Origin: Actinomadura parmotrematis
Lineage (GTDB): Bacteria; Actinomycetota; Actinomycetes; Streptosporangiales; Streptosporangiaceae
DNA: 64,000 nucleotides
Reading direction: 5' to 3'
Assembly (NCBI RefSeq): GCF_019458805.1
Contig: NZ_JAIBOA010000013.1
Location: 124,001-188,000 of the forward strand
Below, one piece after another: positions 33,005 through 41,685 of the stretch (position 1 is the first letter of the stretch; the number at the start of each line of letters is the position of its first letter). The notes beneath the pieces were generated by a model. It searched no databases. It was not told the DNA's origin and was given only the letters and a program-made list of their open reading frames with translations. A program made the translations under genes and the position numbers.

Positions 33005-33610
33005 TCACAGCCAGCCGCGGTCCCGGGCGGCCTGGACGGCGGCGTGCCGGTTGGCGGCGCCGAGCTTGGTGACGGCCGCCGACAGGTAGTTGCGGACCGT
33101 CCCCTCCGACAGCCCGAGGCCGCGCGCGATGCGCGCCACCGGCGCGCCGTCCGCGGCGGCCCGCAGCGCGTCCAGCTCGCGCGGGGTGAGCGGGCACTCC
33201 TCGGCGGCCAGGGCGTCGGCGGCGAGCTGCGGGTCGATGTAGCGCGCGCCCGCGGCGACCTGCCGGATCACCTCGGCGAGCCGGGCGCCGGGGGCGTCCT
33301 TGCCGAGGAACCCGCGGACGCCCGCGGCCATGGCGCGGCGCAGGTTGCCGGGCCGCCCGTGCGCGGTGACGATCACCAGCCGGCAGCCGGGCAGGTCGCG
33401 GGCCAGCCGCTCGGCGGCGGCGAGCCCGTCCAGGCCGGGCATGTCGATGTCGAGGACGGCGACGTCGGGCTTGCGCTCCAGCGCCCGCGCGACGGCCTCG
33501 TCGCCGCGGCCGACGTCGGCGACGACCTCGATGCCGTCCTCGGTCTCCAGCAGCAGCACCAGCGCCTCGCGGATCAGCAGGTGGTCGTCGGCCAGCAGCA
33601 CCCTGATCAC
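33005..33610 (-). CDS. NarL/DesR-type response regulator (system 2)
   Basis: A 201-residue regulator with receiver DVAVLDIDMPGLDG and HTH LTPRELDALRAAADGAPVARIA, then LSEGTVRNYLSAAVTKLGAANRH. It resembles DesR, the membrane-fluidity regulator, in length and HTH. GTG start overlaps the kinase stop (GTGA). Confidence 0.9.
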   Translation of the reverse strand: MIRVLLADDHLLIREALVLLLETEDGIEVVADVGRGDEAVARALERKPDVAVLDIDMPGLDGLAAAERLARDLPGCRLVIVTAHGRPGNLRRAMAAGVRGFLGKDAPGARLAEVIRQVAAGARYIDPQLAADALAAEECPLTPRELDALRAAADGAPVARIARGLGLSEGTVRNYLSAAVTKLGAANRHAAVQAARDRGWL

Positions 33611-34749
33611 GGTTCTCCCCTCGGCACGGCCGCCACGACCCGGAACGTCCCGCCCCCGGCCGGCCCGGCGGCGAGGGCCCCGCCGACGGCGGCGAGCCGC
33701 TCGGCGAGGCCGGCGAGGCCGCTGCCGGCCTCGTCCCCGCGGCGCCCCGCCCCGTCGTTGACGATCTCCAGCTCGATCCGGCCGGCCGCGTCCCGCACCA
33801 TGATCTCGCAGCGGGTGGCGGCGGAGTGCCGCAGCACGTTGGTGGCGGCCTCCCGCGCCACCCAGCCGAGCGGCTCGTGCACGTGCGCGGGGAGGTCGCC
33901 CGCGACGTCGGGGGTCGCGCAGGCGATCCCGGCGGCGCGCAGCACCGCCGACATGCCGTCCAGCTCGGTGCGGAGCGAGGTGCGCCGGTACCCGCGGACG
34001 ACCTCGCGGACGTCGCCGACGGCGTCGCGCGCCATCGCCTGCACCTCCGTGAGCTCCTTGCGGACGCGCCCGGGGTCGCGGTCCAGGTACCGCTCGGCGA
34101 CCTCGGCGCGCAGCGCGATCGCCTGGAGGCTGTGGCCGAGGACGTCGTGCAGGTCGCGCGCGAACCGCAGCCGCTCCTCCCCCACCGCCGACCGGGCGAG
34201 CTCGGCGCGCGCCTCGCTGAGCTCCTGCACGACGTGGAAGAACCAGACCGTCACGTAGCCGGAGAAGGTGTACAGCGGGATCGCGGCGGCGGTGTAGAGC
34301 GCCGACGGCACCGGCAGCCCGAGCGCCAGCCCGTACAGCGGCGCGGCGACGGCCGCGACCGGCGTCACGATCATGGACTCGCGGAGGGGCAGCACCACCG
34401 CGAACAGCCCGGCGGGCACGATCAGCGCGTTCCCCCAGCCGTGCGCGACGCCGAGGACCGCGGGCAGCGCCCAGCAGACCGCGGTGATCGCGGCGAGCGC
34501 CCAGCGGTGCGCGGGCGCCGTCCGCCGCATCAGGTTCAGCCAGAGCAGCCGCCCGTGCAGGGCGAGGACGCCGCCGGCGCAGGCCGCCGCGAGCAGCGCG
34601 CGCCCCGCCTCTGACCGCTCGACCGCCTCGTACCAGAGCGCCGGCACGAGCAGCCCGGCCAGGCTGAGCGCCGTCATCGCCACGATGATCGCGGCGATGA
34701 CGGTCGGCCGGGGGATCCGTGGCTGCACCGGGCGCACCGCCTCGCTCAC
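33607..34749 (-). CDS. sensor histidine kinase, DesK-type (system 2)
   Basis: A 380-residue kinase with about five transmembrane helices (residues 15-170), HisKA_3 LRFARDLHDVLGHSLQAIAL, N-box VAREAATNVLRHS and GSGLAGLAERL. DesK senses membrane thickness in Bacillus; the signal here is unknown. The pair is followed on the same strand direction upstream by a lone ABC-like gene. Confidence 0.9.
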   Translation of the reverse strand: MSEAVRPVQPRIPRPTVIAAIIVAMTALSLAGLLVPALWYEAVERSEAGRALLAAACAGGVLALHGRLLWLNLMRRTAPAHRWALAAITAVCWALPAVLGVAHGWGNALIVPAGLFAVVLPLRESMIVTPVAAVAAPLYGLALGLPVPSALYTAAAIPLYTFSGYVTVWFFHVVQELSEARAELARSAVGEERLRFARDLHDVLGHSLQAIALRAEVAERYLDRDPGRVRKELTEVQAMARDAVGDVREVVRGYRRTSLRTELDGMSAVLRAAGIACATPDVAGDLPAHVHEPLGWVAREAATNVLRHSAATRCEIMVRDAAGRIELEIVNDGAGRRGDEAGSGLAGLAERLAAVGGALAAGPAGGGTFRVVAAVPRGEP

Positions 34750-34784
34750 TGCGGAAGGGAGGTCTCAGCGTATGTCACGGCATG

Positions 34785-35438
34785 TCAGGCGGCGGCCGGT
34801 CCGGCGAGCCGCCCGGCGAGGCGCCCCCGGGCCAGCACCCCGACGCGGTCGGCGCGGGCCGCCTCGGCGGGGTCGCCGGTGGCGACGAGGACGGCGGTCC
34901 CGTGCGCGGCGATCAGCCGCAGCACGTCCCAGACGCGGGCCGCGTCCGCCCCGCCGAGACCGGCGGTGGGGCCGTCCAGGTACAGCACGTCCGAGCGGGC
35001 GACGAGGGCGAGCGCCACGTCCAGCAGGCGCCGCTCCCCCGGCCCGAGCCGCTCGAACCGCACGTCGGCCAGCCCGGCGAGGCCGGTGAGCGCCAGCGCC
35101 TCGTCGCGGGTCAGCGGGTCGAGCGTCCAGCGCCGCCAGGCGTCCACGACCTCGGCGACGGTGAGGCCCGGGAACAGGCCGCCCTCGCGCCACACCGCGC
35201 CCGACCGGACGGCGTCGCGGTGCTCGTAGGGGTCGGCGCCGCCGACCCGGACGGTGCCCGACACCGGGCGGCGCAGCCCGGCGACGGCCTCCAGCAGCGT
35301 GGTCGCGCCGGACCCGGCGACCGCCTCCAGCACCGCGTACACCTCGCCCCGGGAGAGGGTGAACGAGACGCCGCGGACGGTCTCGCCCTCGCCGGCGCGG
35401 ACGTACAGGTCGCGTACCTCGATCAGTGGTGCCCTCAT
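34785..35438 (-). CDS. degenerate ABC ATPase-like protein (catalytic motifs lost)
   Basis: A 217-residue protein with the ABC ATPase fold of drug exporters (IEVRDLYVRAGEGETVRGVSFTL) but every catalytic motif is altered. Walker A reads AVAGSGATT (Ala45 replaces the essential Lys), the signature is LGPGERRLL, Walker B is VLYLDGPTAGLGG (Gly for the catalytic Glu and for the D-loop Asp) and the switch His is missing (VATGDPAEA). It probably cannot hydrolyse ATP. No permease is adjacent; a regulatory or scaffolding role with the DesK-type system upstream in the chromosome is conceivable. Confidence 0.8.
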   Translation of the reverse strand: MRAPLIEVRDLYVRAGEGETVRGVSFTLSRGEVYAVLEAVAGSGATTLLEAVAGLRRPVSGTVRVGGADPYEHRDAVRSGAVWREGGLFPGLTVAEVVDAWRRWTLDPLTRDEALALTGLAGLADVRFERLGPGERRLLDVALALVARSDVLYLDGPTAGLGGADAARVWDVLRLIAAHGTAVLVATGDPAEAARADRVGVLARGRLAGRLAGPAAA

Positions 35439-35528
35439 GCGTCCATGCTCGCCGCCGACCGCGCGGACGTGCAGTCACGTGCGTCAGCAACCGCCCGTGA
35501 GGTTCGCAGGGGCGGCCCGTGACAAACG

Positions 35529-36695
35529 TCAGCGGTCGCGCACGAGGACGTCGAGGTCGATCTCGCTCGGGCGGGTGAGGCCCGACAGCGCCATGTTCAG
35601 TTCCAGGTCGGCTTGCAGGCAGCGCAGCACGTGCCGGACGCCCGCCTCGCCGCCGAGCGCGAGCCCGTAGGCGTAGGCGCGGCCGATGAGGACGGCGTCG
35701 GCGCCGAGCGCGAGGGCCTTCACCACGTCCGAGCCGGTGCGGATCCCGCTGTCGAACAGGACGGCGGCGCGGCCCTTGACGGCGTCGGCGACGGCGGGCA
35801 GCGCGTCCAGCGACGCGATCGCGCCGTCCACCTGGCGGCCGCCGTGGTTGGAGACGATCACGCCGTCCATGCCGGCGTCCACGGCCTTGCGGGCGTCGTC
35901 GGGGTGCTGGATGCCCTTCAGGGCGATCGGGCCGTCCCACCGCTCGCGCAGCCACGCCAGGTCGTCCCAGGTCAGCGAGGGGTTGCCGAAGTTGGCGACC
36001 CAGTGCAGCAGCGCGGCGTCCCTGTTCTCCTCGGTGACGGGGCCGCCGACGGCGCGCTGGAACACCGGGTCGGTGTAGTAGTTGGCGACGCCGATGCCGC
36101 GCAGGAACGGCAGGTACGCCTGGTCGAGGTCGCGGGGCCGCCAGGCGAGCGTGAACGTGTCGAGCGTTACGACCAGGGCGCTGTACCCGGCGGCCTTCGC
36201 GCGGGCGAGGAAGCTGGCGGCGAGCTCGCGGTCCTTCGGCCAGTACAGCTGGTACCAGCGGGGGCCGTCCCCGGCGGCCTCGGCGACCTTCTCGATCTCG
36301 TACGAGGCGGCGGTGCTGACGATCTGCGTCACGCCGGCCGCGGCGGCCGCGCGGGCCGTCGCCAGCTCCCCGTCGGGGTGCAGGATCGACTGGACGCCGA
36401 CGGGCGCCAGCAGGACGGGCGACGGCATCGCGGTGCCGAGGACCTCCACCGACAGGTCGCGGTCCGCGACGTCGCGCAGCATCCGCGGGACGATCCGCCA
36501 CCGGTCGAACGCCGCCCGGTTCGCGCGGGCCGTCGCCTCCGAGCCCGCCGAGCCCGCGACGTAGCCGTGCGCCTGCGCCGACAGCTTCGCGCCCGCCAGC
36601 TCCTCCAGCCGCGTCAGGTCCGTCGGCAGGGCGGGGAGCGCGTCGCCGAGCCCGTTCAGGTAGATCTCGTTCTGGAAATCGGCCAGTGAGCTCAC
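35529..36695 (-). CDS. FMN-dependent alpha-hydroxy-acid oxidase (lactate 2-monooxygenase-like)
   Basis: A 388-residue flavoenzyme of the glycolate/lactate oxidase family: YVAGSAGSEATARANRAAFD, PVLLAPVGVQSILHPDGE, WYQLYWPKDREL, KGIQHPDDARKAVDAGMDG and the catalytic SNHGGRQVDG. Length and the QSILHPDGE insertion resemble lactate 2-monooxygenase, which makes acetate and CO2 from lactate. GTG start with GGGGAGG upstream. It is divergent from parC. Confidence 0.87.
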   Translation of the reverse strand: MSSLADFQNEIYLNGLGDALPALPTDLTRLEELAGAKLSAQAHGYVAGSAGSEATARANRAAFDRWRIVPRMLRDVADRDLSVEVLGTAMPSPVLLAPVGVQSILHPDGELATARAAAAAGVTQIVSTAASYEIEKVAEAAGDGPRWYQLYWPKDRELAASFLARAKAAGYSALVVTLDTFTLAWRPRDLDQAYLPFLRGIGVANYYTDPVFQRAVGGPVTEENRDAALLHWVANFGNPSLTWDDLAWLRERWDGPIALKGIQHPDDARKAVDAGMDGVIVSNHGGRQVDGAIASLDALPAVADAVKGRAAVLFDSGIRTGSDVVKALALGADAVLIGRAYAYGLALGGEAGVRHVLRCLQADLELNMALSGLTRPSEIDLDVLVRDR

Positions 36696-36770
36696 GAAAG
36701 CCTCCCCGGAATCGGCGCGCCGCGCCGGTACGGTGCGAATCTGTCGTTGGGACCGGCAACAATGTCCCAC

Positions 36771-39302
36771 ATGGCACGACGTGGATCCCAAGCCCCTCCC
36801 CCGCCGCCGGACTTCGAAGAGAACATCATCGACGTCGATGTCTCCGAGGAGATGCGCGGCAGCTACCTGGAGTACGCCTACTCGGTCATCTACTCGCGCG
36901 CGCTCCCGGACGCGCGCGACGGGCTGAAGCCGGTGCAGCGGCGCATCCTGTACTCGATGAACGACATGGGGCTCCGCCCCGACCGCGGGCACGTCAAGTG
37001 CGCCCGCGTCGTCGGGGAGGTGATGGGCAAGCTCCACCCGCACGGCGACAGCGCGATCTACGACGCGATGGTCCGCCTCGCCCAGCCGTGGGCCATGCGG
37101 ATGCCGCTGGTCGACGGCCACGGCAACTTCGGGTCGCTCGGCGGCGACGACATGCCCGCCGCGATGCGCTACACCGAGGCGCGCCTGTCCCGCGAGGCGA
37201 TGCAGCTCGTCGCCACCATCGACGAGGACACCGTCGACTTCCGGCCCAACTACGACGGCCAGGAGCAGGAGCCCGAGGTCCTGCCGGCGGCGTTCCCGAA
37301 CCTGCTGGTCAACGGCGCGTCCGGCATCGCGGTCGGCATGGCCACCAACATGGCGCCGCACAACCTCGGCGAGGTCGTCGCCGCCGCCCGGCACCTGCTG
37401 GAGCGCCCCGACGCCACCCTCGACGACCTCATGCGCTTCGTGCCCGGCCCCGACCTCCCCACCGGCGGCAAGATCGTCGGCTTGGACGGCATCCGCGACG
37501 CCTACGCCACCGGCCGCGGCACCTTCCGCACCCGCGCCACCACCCACATCGAGGACGTCTCGGCGCGCCGCAAGGGCATCGTCGTCACCGAGCTGCCGTA
37601 CGCGGTCGGCCCCGAGCGGGTCAAGGCGAAGATCAAGGAACTGGTCAACGCCAAGAAGCTCAACGGCATCGCCGACCTCAAGGACCTCACCGACCGCAAC
37701 GTCGGGCTCCGCCTCGTCATCGAGATCAAGAACGGGTTCCACCCCGAGGCCGTCCTCGCCCAGCTCTACAAGCTGACGCCGATGGAGGAGACCTTCGGCA
37801 TCAACAACGTGACGCTGGTCGACGGGCAGCCCCGCACGCTCGGCCTCCGCGAGCTGCTCCAGGTCTACGTCGACCACCGGCTGAACGTGGTGCGGCGCCG
37901 CTCGGCGTTCCGCCGCCGCAAGCGCGAGGAGCGCCTGCACCTGGTCGACGGCCTGCTCGTCGCGCTGCTGAACATCGACGCCGTCATCGCCGTCATCCGC
38001 GAGTCCGACGACTCGTCCGCCGCCAAGCAGGCGCTCATCGACCGGTTCGAGCTGTCGGAGATCCAGGCCCAGTACATCCTGGACACCCCGCTGCGCCGCC
38101 TCACCCGCTTCGACAAGCTGGAGCTGGAGAAGGAGCAGGACCAGCTCCGCCGCGAGATCGCCGAGCTGACCGCGCTGCTGGAGTCCGACGCCAAGCTGCG
38201 CAGGCTGGTGGCCAAGGAGCTCGCCGCCGTCGCCAAGGAGTTCGCGACGCCGCGCCGCACCGTCCTCATCGAGGACAACGGCGAGACCAAGTCGGCCGCC
38301 GCCGTCCCGCTGGAGGTCCCCGACGACCCGACGCTCGTGCTGCTGTCGTCCACCGGCCTGCTCGCCCGCACCCCCGACGCCTCCCCGCTGTCGGCCGAGG
38401 GCGGCCGCTCCGCGCACGACGTGCTCGTCGCGGTCGTCCCGTCCACGGCGCGCGGCCAGGTCGGCGCGGTCACCTCGGACGGCCGGATGATCCGCGTCGA
38501 GGTCATCGACCTGCCGATCCTGCCGCCGTCGGCGTCGCCGCCGTCCCTGGCGGGCGGCGCCCCGATCACCGAGTACATCGAGCTGGCGGCGGGCGAGCGC
38601 GTCGTCGGGCTCGGCGCCATCGCCGACACCGGCGGCGGCCTCGCGCTCGGCACCGAGCAGGGCGTGGTGAAGCGCGTCGTGCCCGAGTTCCCCGGCAACC
38701 GCGACGACTTCGAGGTGATCACCCTCAAGGACGGCGACCGGGTCGTCGGCGCCGTCCAGCTCGGGTCCGAGGACGAGCACCTGGTCTTCATGACCACCGA
38801 CGCGCAGCTGCTGCACTTCCCGGCGTCGATCGTCCGGCCGCAGGGCCGCCCGGCGGGCGGCATGGCGGGCATCAAGCTCGCGGCGGACGCCCGCGTCCTC
38901 TGGTTCGGCGCGGTCGACCCGTCCCGCACCTCCCGCGTCATCACCGTCTCGGGCAGCGCCGCGGCGCTGGACGGCACCCAGACCGGCGCCCTGAAGATCG
39001 CCGACTTCGCCGAGTACCCGGCGAAGGGCCGCGCCACCGGCGGCGTCCGCTCGCACCGGTTCCTCAAGGGCGAGGACACCCTGATCCTCGCCTGGGCCGG
39101 CCCCGCCCCCGTCAAGGCGACCGCCCCCAACGGCCAGTCGATCACCCTGCCGGAGGACCTCGGCCGCCGCGACGGCTCGGGCGAGAAGCTGCACCGCGCC
39201 ATCGCCACCGTCGGCGGCCCCATCGGCCCGACCGCCGACCCCGGCGAGGCCGACGCCGACGCCGCGGGCGAGGCCGCCGAGCTGGGCGGCAAGGTGGAGT
39301 GA
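36771..39302 (+). CDS. parC: DNA topoisomerase IV subunit A
   Basis: An 843-residue type IIA topoisomerase A subunit: DNA-gate domain SYLEYAYSVIYSRALPDARDG, catalytic AMRYTEARLS (Tyr134), QRDR GKLHPHGDSAIYD with Ser94 and Asp98 at the positions that confer quinolone sensitivity, then the C-terminal beta-pinwheel. The sequence matches actinobacterial ParC rather than GyrA (no GyrA-box). ATG at 36771 gives the MARR start of Streptomyces ParC; ATG 36762 is also possible. With ParE (55.8 kb) it decatenates chromosomes. Confidence 0.93.
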   Translation: MARRGSQAPPPPPDFEENIIDVDVSEEMRGSYLEYAYSVIYSRALPDARDGLKPVQRRILYSMNDMGLRPDRGHVKCARVVGEVMGKLHPHGDSAIYDAMVRLAQPWAMRMPLVDGHGNFGSLGGDDMPAAMRYTEARLSREAMQLVATIDEDTVDFRPNYDGQEQEPEVLPAAFPNLLVNGASGIAVGMATNMAPHNLGEVVAAARHLLERPDATLDDLMRFVPGPDLPTGGKIVGLDGIRDAYATGRGTFRTRATTHIEDVSARRKGIVVTELPYAVGPERVKAKIKELVNAKKLNGIADLKDLTDRNVGLRLVIEIKNGFHPEAVLAQLYKLTPMEETFGINNVTLVDGQPRTLGLRELLQVYVDHRLNVVRRRSAFRRRKREERLHLVDGLLVALLNIDAVIAVIRESDDSSAAKQALIDRFELSEIQAQYILDTPLRRLTRFDKLELEKEQDQLRREIAELTALLESDAKLRRLVAKELAAVAKEFATPRRTVLIEDNGETKSAAAVPLEVPDDPTLVLLSSTGLLARTPDASPLSAEGGRSAHDVLVAVVPSTARGQVGAVTSDGRMIRVEVIDLPILPPSASPPSLAGGAPITEYIELAAGERVVGLGAIADTGGGLALGTEQGVVKRVVPEFPGNRDDFEVITLKDGDRVVGAVQLGSEDEHLVFMTTDAQLLHFPASIVRPQGRPAGGMAGIKLAADARVLWFGAVDPSRTSRVITVSGSAAALDGTQTGALKIADFAEYPAKGRATGGVRSHRFLKGEDTLILAWAGPAPVKATAPNGQSITLPEDLGRRDGSGEKLHRAIATVGGPIGPTADPGEADADAAGEAAELGGKVE

Positions 39303-39308
39303 CGGTGC

Positions 39309-39346
39309 GACCTGCCGTGCCTCACGTGCCAGGGGCACGGCAGGTC
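39309..39346. terminator. bidirectional hairpin terminator after parC
   Basis: Perfect 13-bp stem (39309-39321 GACCTGCCGTGCC with 39334-39346) around a 12-base loop, between the convergent parC and ATP-binding protein genes. Confidence 0.75.
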
Positions 39347-40103
39347 AGCCCGCTCCCAGCTCCCCGTCGCACCGCACGATGGCCTCGGTCACCTCGGCGA
39401 CCTCGCCGAGCGGATACCGGACGGTCCCCGTCCCCGGCTGCGTCAGCAGGATCCCGTGCCGCCGCACCCACACCGTGATCTCGGGCCGCACCGACAGCAC
39501 GGCCATGTTCCACCCCTCGCACCGATGCAGCCGCGCGAACCCCCGCGCCCGCAGCAGCCCCTCCAGCTCCCGCCCCACCGCCTGACAGTCCGGCTCTGGC
39601 CCGCTGCTCCACACCCCCGGCACAGGCACCGCGAAGTAGGCGACCTTCCCGGGCGCGGCCATCACCCCACGCCACGACCGCGACCGGTGCACGCCCCACT
39701 GCCCGCCGTGCTCGACGACCAGCGCGTTCACCATCTCCAGCCCCCGCCCACCCTCGGCGTCAGGCGGCGGCCGGAACGGCGCCCGCGGAAACTCCCCCCG
39801 CCACCCGCCCCCGTCGAACACCTTCACCACCAGCTCGGGCGCCGCACCCCGCCGGTAGGCGTACAGCTCGGGCGCCGCCACGTCCTTGCCGAGCGCATGC
39901 ACGAAGGCGTTGGTCGCCAGCTCGGACACCATGGTCACCGCGTCCCGCGCGAGCCCGCCCGCGAGCCCCAGCTCCCGGGCCGTCCCCCGCACCCGCTCCC
40001 GCGCCACCGCCGCGCACGTCGCGTCACCCGGCAGCCCCCACACGGCGAACCCACCACCCCGGATCACCGCGGCCGCCACACCCGCATCAGGGGGATTCCA
40101 CAT
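39345..40103 (-). CDS. ATP-binding anti-sigma-factor-like protein (HATPase_c_2)
   Basis: A 252-residue GHKL-type ATP-binding protein as in SpoIIAB/RsbW-like anti-sigma kinases: ELATNAFVHAL (N-box), KVFDGGGWRGEFP (G1) and GGRGLEMVNALVVEHGGQWG (G2). The last 90 residues are an extra domain. Such proteins sit beside Scr1/DUF397 gene sets throughout actinomycetes. ATG with GGTGATC just before it; a longer start at 40133 is possible. It diverges from the HTH gene. Confidence 0.82.
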   Translation of the reverse strand: MWNPPDAGVAAAVIRGGGFAVWGLPGDATCAAVARERVRGTARELGLAGGLARDAVTMVSELATNAFVHALGKDVAAPELYAYRRGAAPELVVKVFDGGGWRGEFPRAPFRPPPDAEGGRGLEMVNALVVEHGGQWGVHRSRSWRGVMAAPGKVAYFAVPVPGVWSSGPEPDCQAVGRELEGLLRARGFARLHRCEGWNMAVLSVRPEITVWVRRHGILLTQPGTGTVRYPLGEVAEVTEAIVRCDGELGAG

Positions 40104-40263
40104 ACCGATCACCACCCAGGGAGAGATCGGCACCGTTGCCGATCGTGGTCGGATAGCTCCCCAGCGTGACAGTGATCCGAGAATCCGGCAACCAAATCAC
40201 GAATCGAAAATCTAATCACTCGAAGTCGTCACCCACCGTGCGCGATCGTGGCACCCTGTCGCC

Positions 40264-41124
40264 ATGACGGAGGTCCACCCCGCCGGCTACAGCCCGACGA
40301 TCAAGAAGCGCGCCCTGAGCAAGAAGCTGGTCGCCGCCCGCAAAGAGGTCGGCATGACCACCACCGAGGTCTGCAAGCGCCTCCGCTGGAGCCCCTCGAA
40401 GCTGAACTACATCGAGAAGGCCAAGTGGATCGAGCCGAGCAGCGACTCCGTCGCCGACCTCTGCGAGCTCTACGGCATCGAGGGCACCGAACGCGACGGC
40501 CTGATCGCGCTGGCCCGCGAAGCCCGCCAACGCGGCTGGTGGACCCGCTACAACGACGTCTTCCGCAGCGAGTTCCCCGGCTTCGAGGCGGCCGCCTCGA
40601 CCATCCTGACTTTTCAGAACGTCTTCCTGCCGGGCCTTCTCCAGACAGCGGCCTATACCGAGCAAGCCATCCGCGCTGACGGCACCGACGACCCGGCCGA
40701 GGTCAAGCGCTATCTCTCAGCTCGCCTCGAACGCCAACAGATCATCCAGCGCGCCGAGGACCCTTGCCGCCTCCATGCGATCATCGATGAGAACGTGATC
40801 GCGCGGCTCGGTTCCAGCGAGAAGCGCACGGCCCAACTGCAACACCTCGTGCAGATCGCCGAGTTGCCGAATGTCGAGCTCCAAGTGATCAGAACGAGCG
40901 TCGGGCTCTACCCGGGGACGGGTGAGCCGTTCACTTACTTGCAGTTCGCCGATCCAAGCGAGCGCGACATCGTCTTTCTGGAAACGACGGTCGATGCCCG
41001 GCTCCTAGAGGAGAAGATCGAACTTCAGCGCTATATGGTCAGGTTCGACACGCTACGCGCGAGCGCCCTCGACACCAGTGCGACGCGCGCCTTCCTGTTG
41101 GCCGAGCTGAAGGACGCGGGATGA
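40264..41124 (+). CDS. Scr1-like HTH regulator (XRE HTH plus DUF5753)
   Basis: A 286-residue protein: HTH (MTTTEVCKRLRWSPSKLNYIE, about 31-51) followed by DUF5753 (PGLLQTAAYTEQAIR at about 123, LHAIIDENVIARL, VGLYPGTGEPFTYL). This is the antitoxin-like partner of DUF397 proteins (Scr1/Scr2 of Streptomyces). Codon GC at the third position is lower here than in most neighbours. The TGA overlaps the first DUF397 gene (ATGA). Confidence 0.88.
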   Translation: MTEVHPAGYSPTIKKRALSKKLVAARKEVGMTTTEVCKRLRWSPSKLNYIEKAKWIEPSSDSVADLCELYGIEGTERDGLIALAREARQRGWWTRYNDVFRSEFPGFEAAASTILTFQNVFLPGLLQTAAYTEQAIRADGTDDPAEVKRYLSARLERQQIIQRAEDPCRLHAIIDENVIARLGSSEKRTAQLQHLVQIAELPNVELQVIRTSVGLYPGTGEPFTYLQFADPSERDIVFLETTVDARLLEEKIELQRYMVRFDTLRASALDTSATRAFLLAELKDAG

Positions 41125-41318
41125 TTCCTTCCGACCCCTGCTGGCGCAAGAGCAGCCGCTCAATGGGCACCAATGACGACTGCGTGGAGGTTGCGGCCCT
41201 CGCCACCGCTCACGCCGTCCGCGACTCCAAGAACCCCACCGGCCCCACCCTCACCCTCCCCCACCCCGCCTGGCGCGCCCTCCTGCACCACATCAAGCAA
41301 GGCCGCCACGACCTCTGA
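41121..41318 (+). CDS. DUF397 family protein, copy 1
   Basis: A 65-residue DUF397 protein: CWRKSSRSMG, CVEVAALATAHAVRDSKNPTG and the C-terminal AWRALLHHIKQGRHDL. DUF397 proteins are small partners of the preceding HTH protein; the Streptomyces homologue was reported as a toxin-like component. ATG overlaps the HTH stop by 4 bp. Confidence 0.88.
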   Translation: MIPSDPCWRKSSRSMGTNDDCVEVAALATAHAVRDSKNPTGPTLTLPHPAWRALLHHIKQGRHDL

Positions 41319-41553
41319 TCGCCCGGCGCACGGTTGGAAAGCAGACGACATGACCAAGCCGATCAGTGCAGGAGCGGGCTGGCGCAAGAGCCACCACAGC
41401 GACGGCGGGAACGGCTGCGTGGAGGTCGCGACCCTCGCCACCGCCCATGCCGTCCGCGACTCCAAGAACCCCACCGGCCCCATCCTCGCCCTCCCCCACC
41501 CCGCCTGGCGCACCCTCCTGCACCACATCAAGCAAGGCCGCCACGACCTCTGA
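41181..41553 (+). repeat. 138-bp direct repeat (41181-41318 and 41416-41553)
   Basis: The two DUF397 3' regions are direct repeats, 131 of 138 bases identical, offset by 235 bp. Homology starts at TGCGTGGAGGT inside each gene and stops at the TGA. Confidence 0.9.
41350..41553 (+). CDS. DUF397 family protein, copy 2
   Basis: A 67-residue copy of the preceding protein: WRKSHHSDGGNGCVEVA and an almost identical C-terminal half. The last 138 bases differ at 7 positions from copy 1, so it is a recent tandem duplication; the N-terminal 22 residues differ much more, suggesting recombination with a different 5' part. ATG 31 bases after copy 1. Confidence 0.88.
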   Translation: MTKPISAGAGWRKSHHSDGGNGCVEVATLATAHAVRDSKNPTGPILALPHPAWRTLLHHIKQGRHDL

Positions 41554-41581
41554 CCGCACGGCTCGCAGCCCCGCTCTCACG

Positions 41582-41685
41582 ATGACCACCCGGTCGCCGT
41601 TCGTTGAGATGCGGCGTGTTGCGCACTTTGAAGATCGAAAGTGCGCAACACGCCGCATCTCAACATCGAGCGACCAGGCGGTCAT
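41582..41685. repeat. dispersed palindromic element, copy 2
   Basis: Left arm 41582-41629 and right arm 41638-41685 (41 of 48 paired) with an 8-base loop. The core TTGAGATGCGGCGTGTTG and the outer ACCACCCGGTC match copy 1 at 3800-3899. It follows the DUF397 genes at 28 bp and includes the start of the small frame at 41684. Confidence 0.85.

Noticed and set aside
36696..39338. Long minus-strand open extension of the lactate-oxidase-like gene across parC
   Set aside because: Antisense of parC with low-complexity composition; the oxidase has a good GTG with GGGGAGG at 36695.
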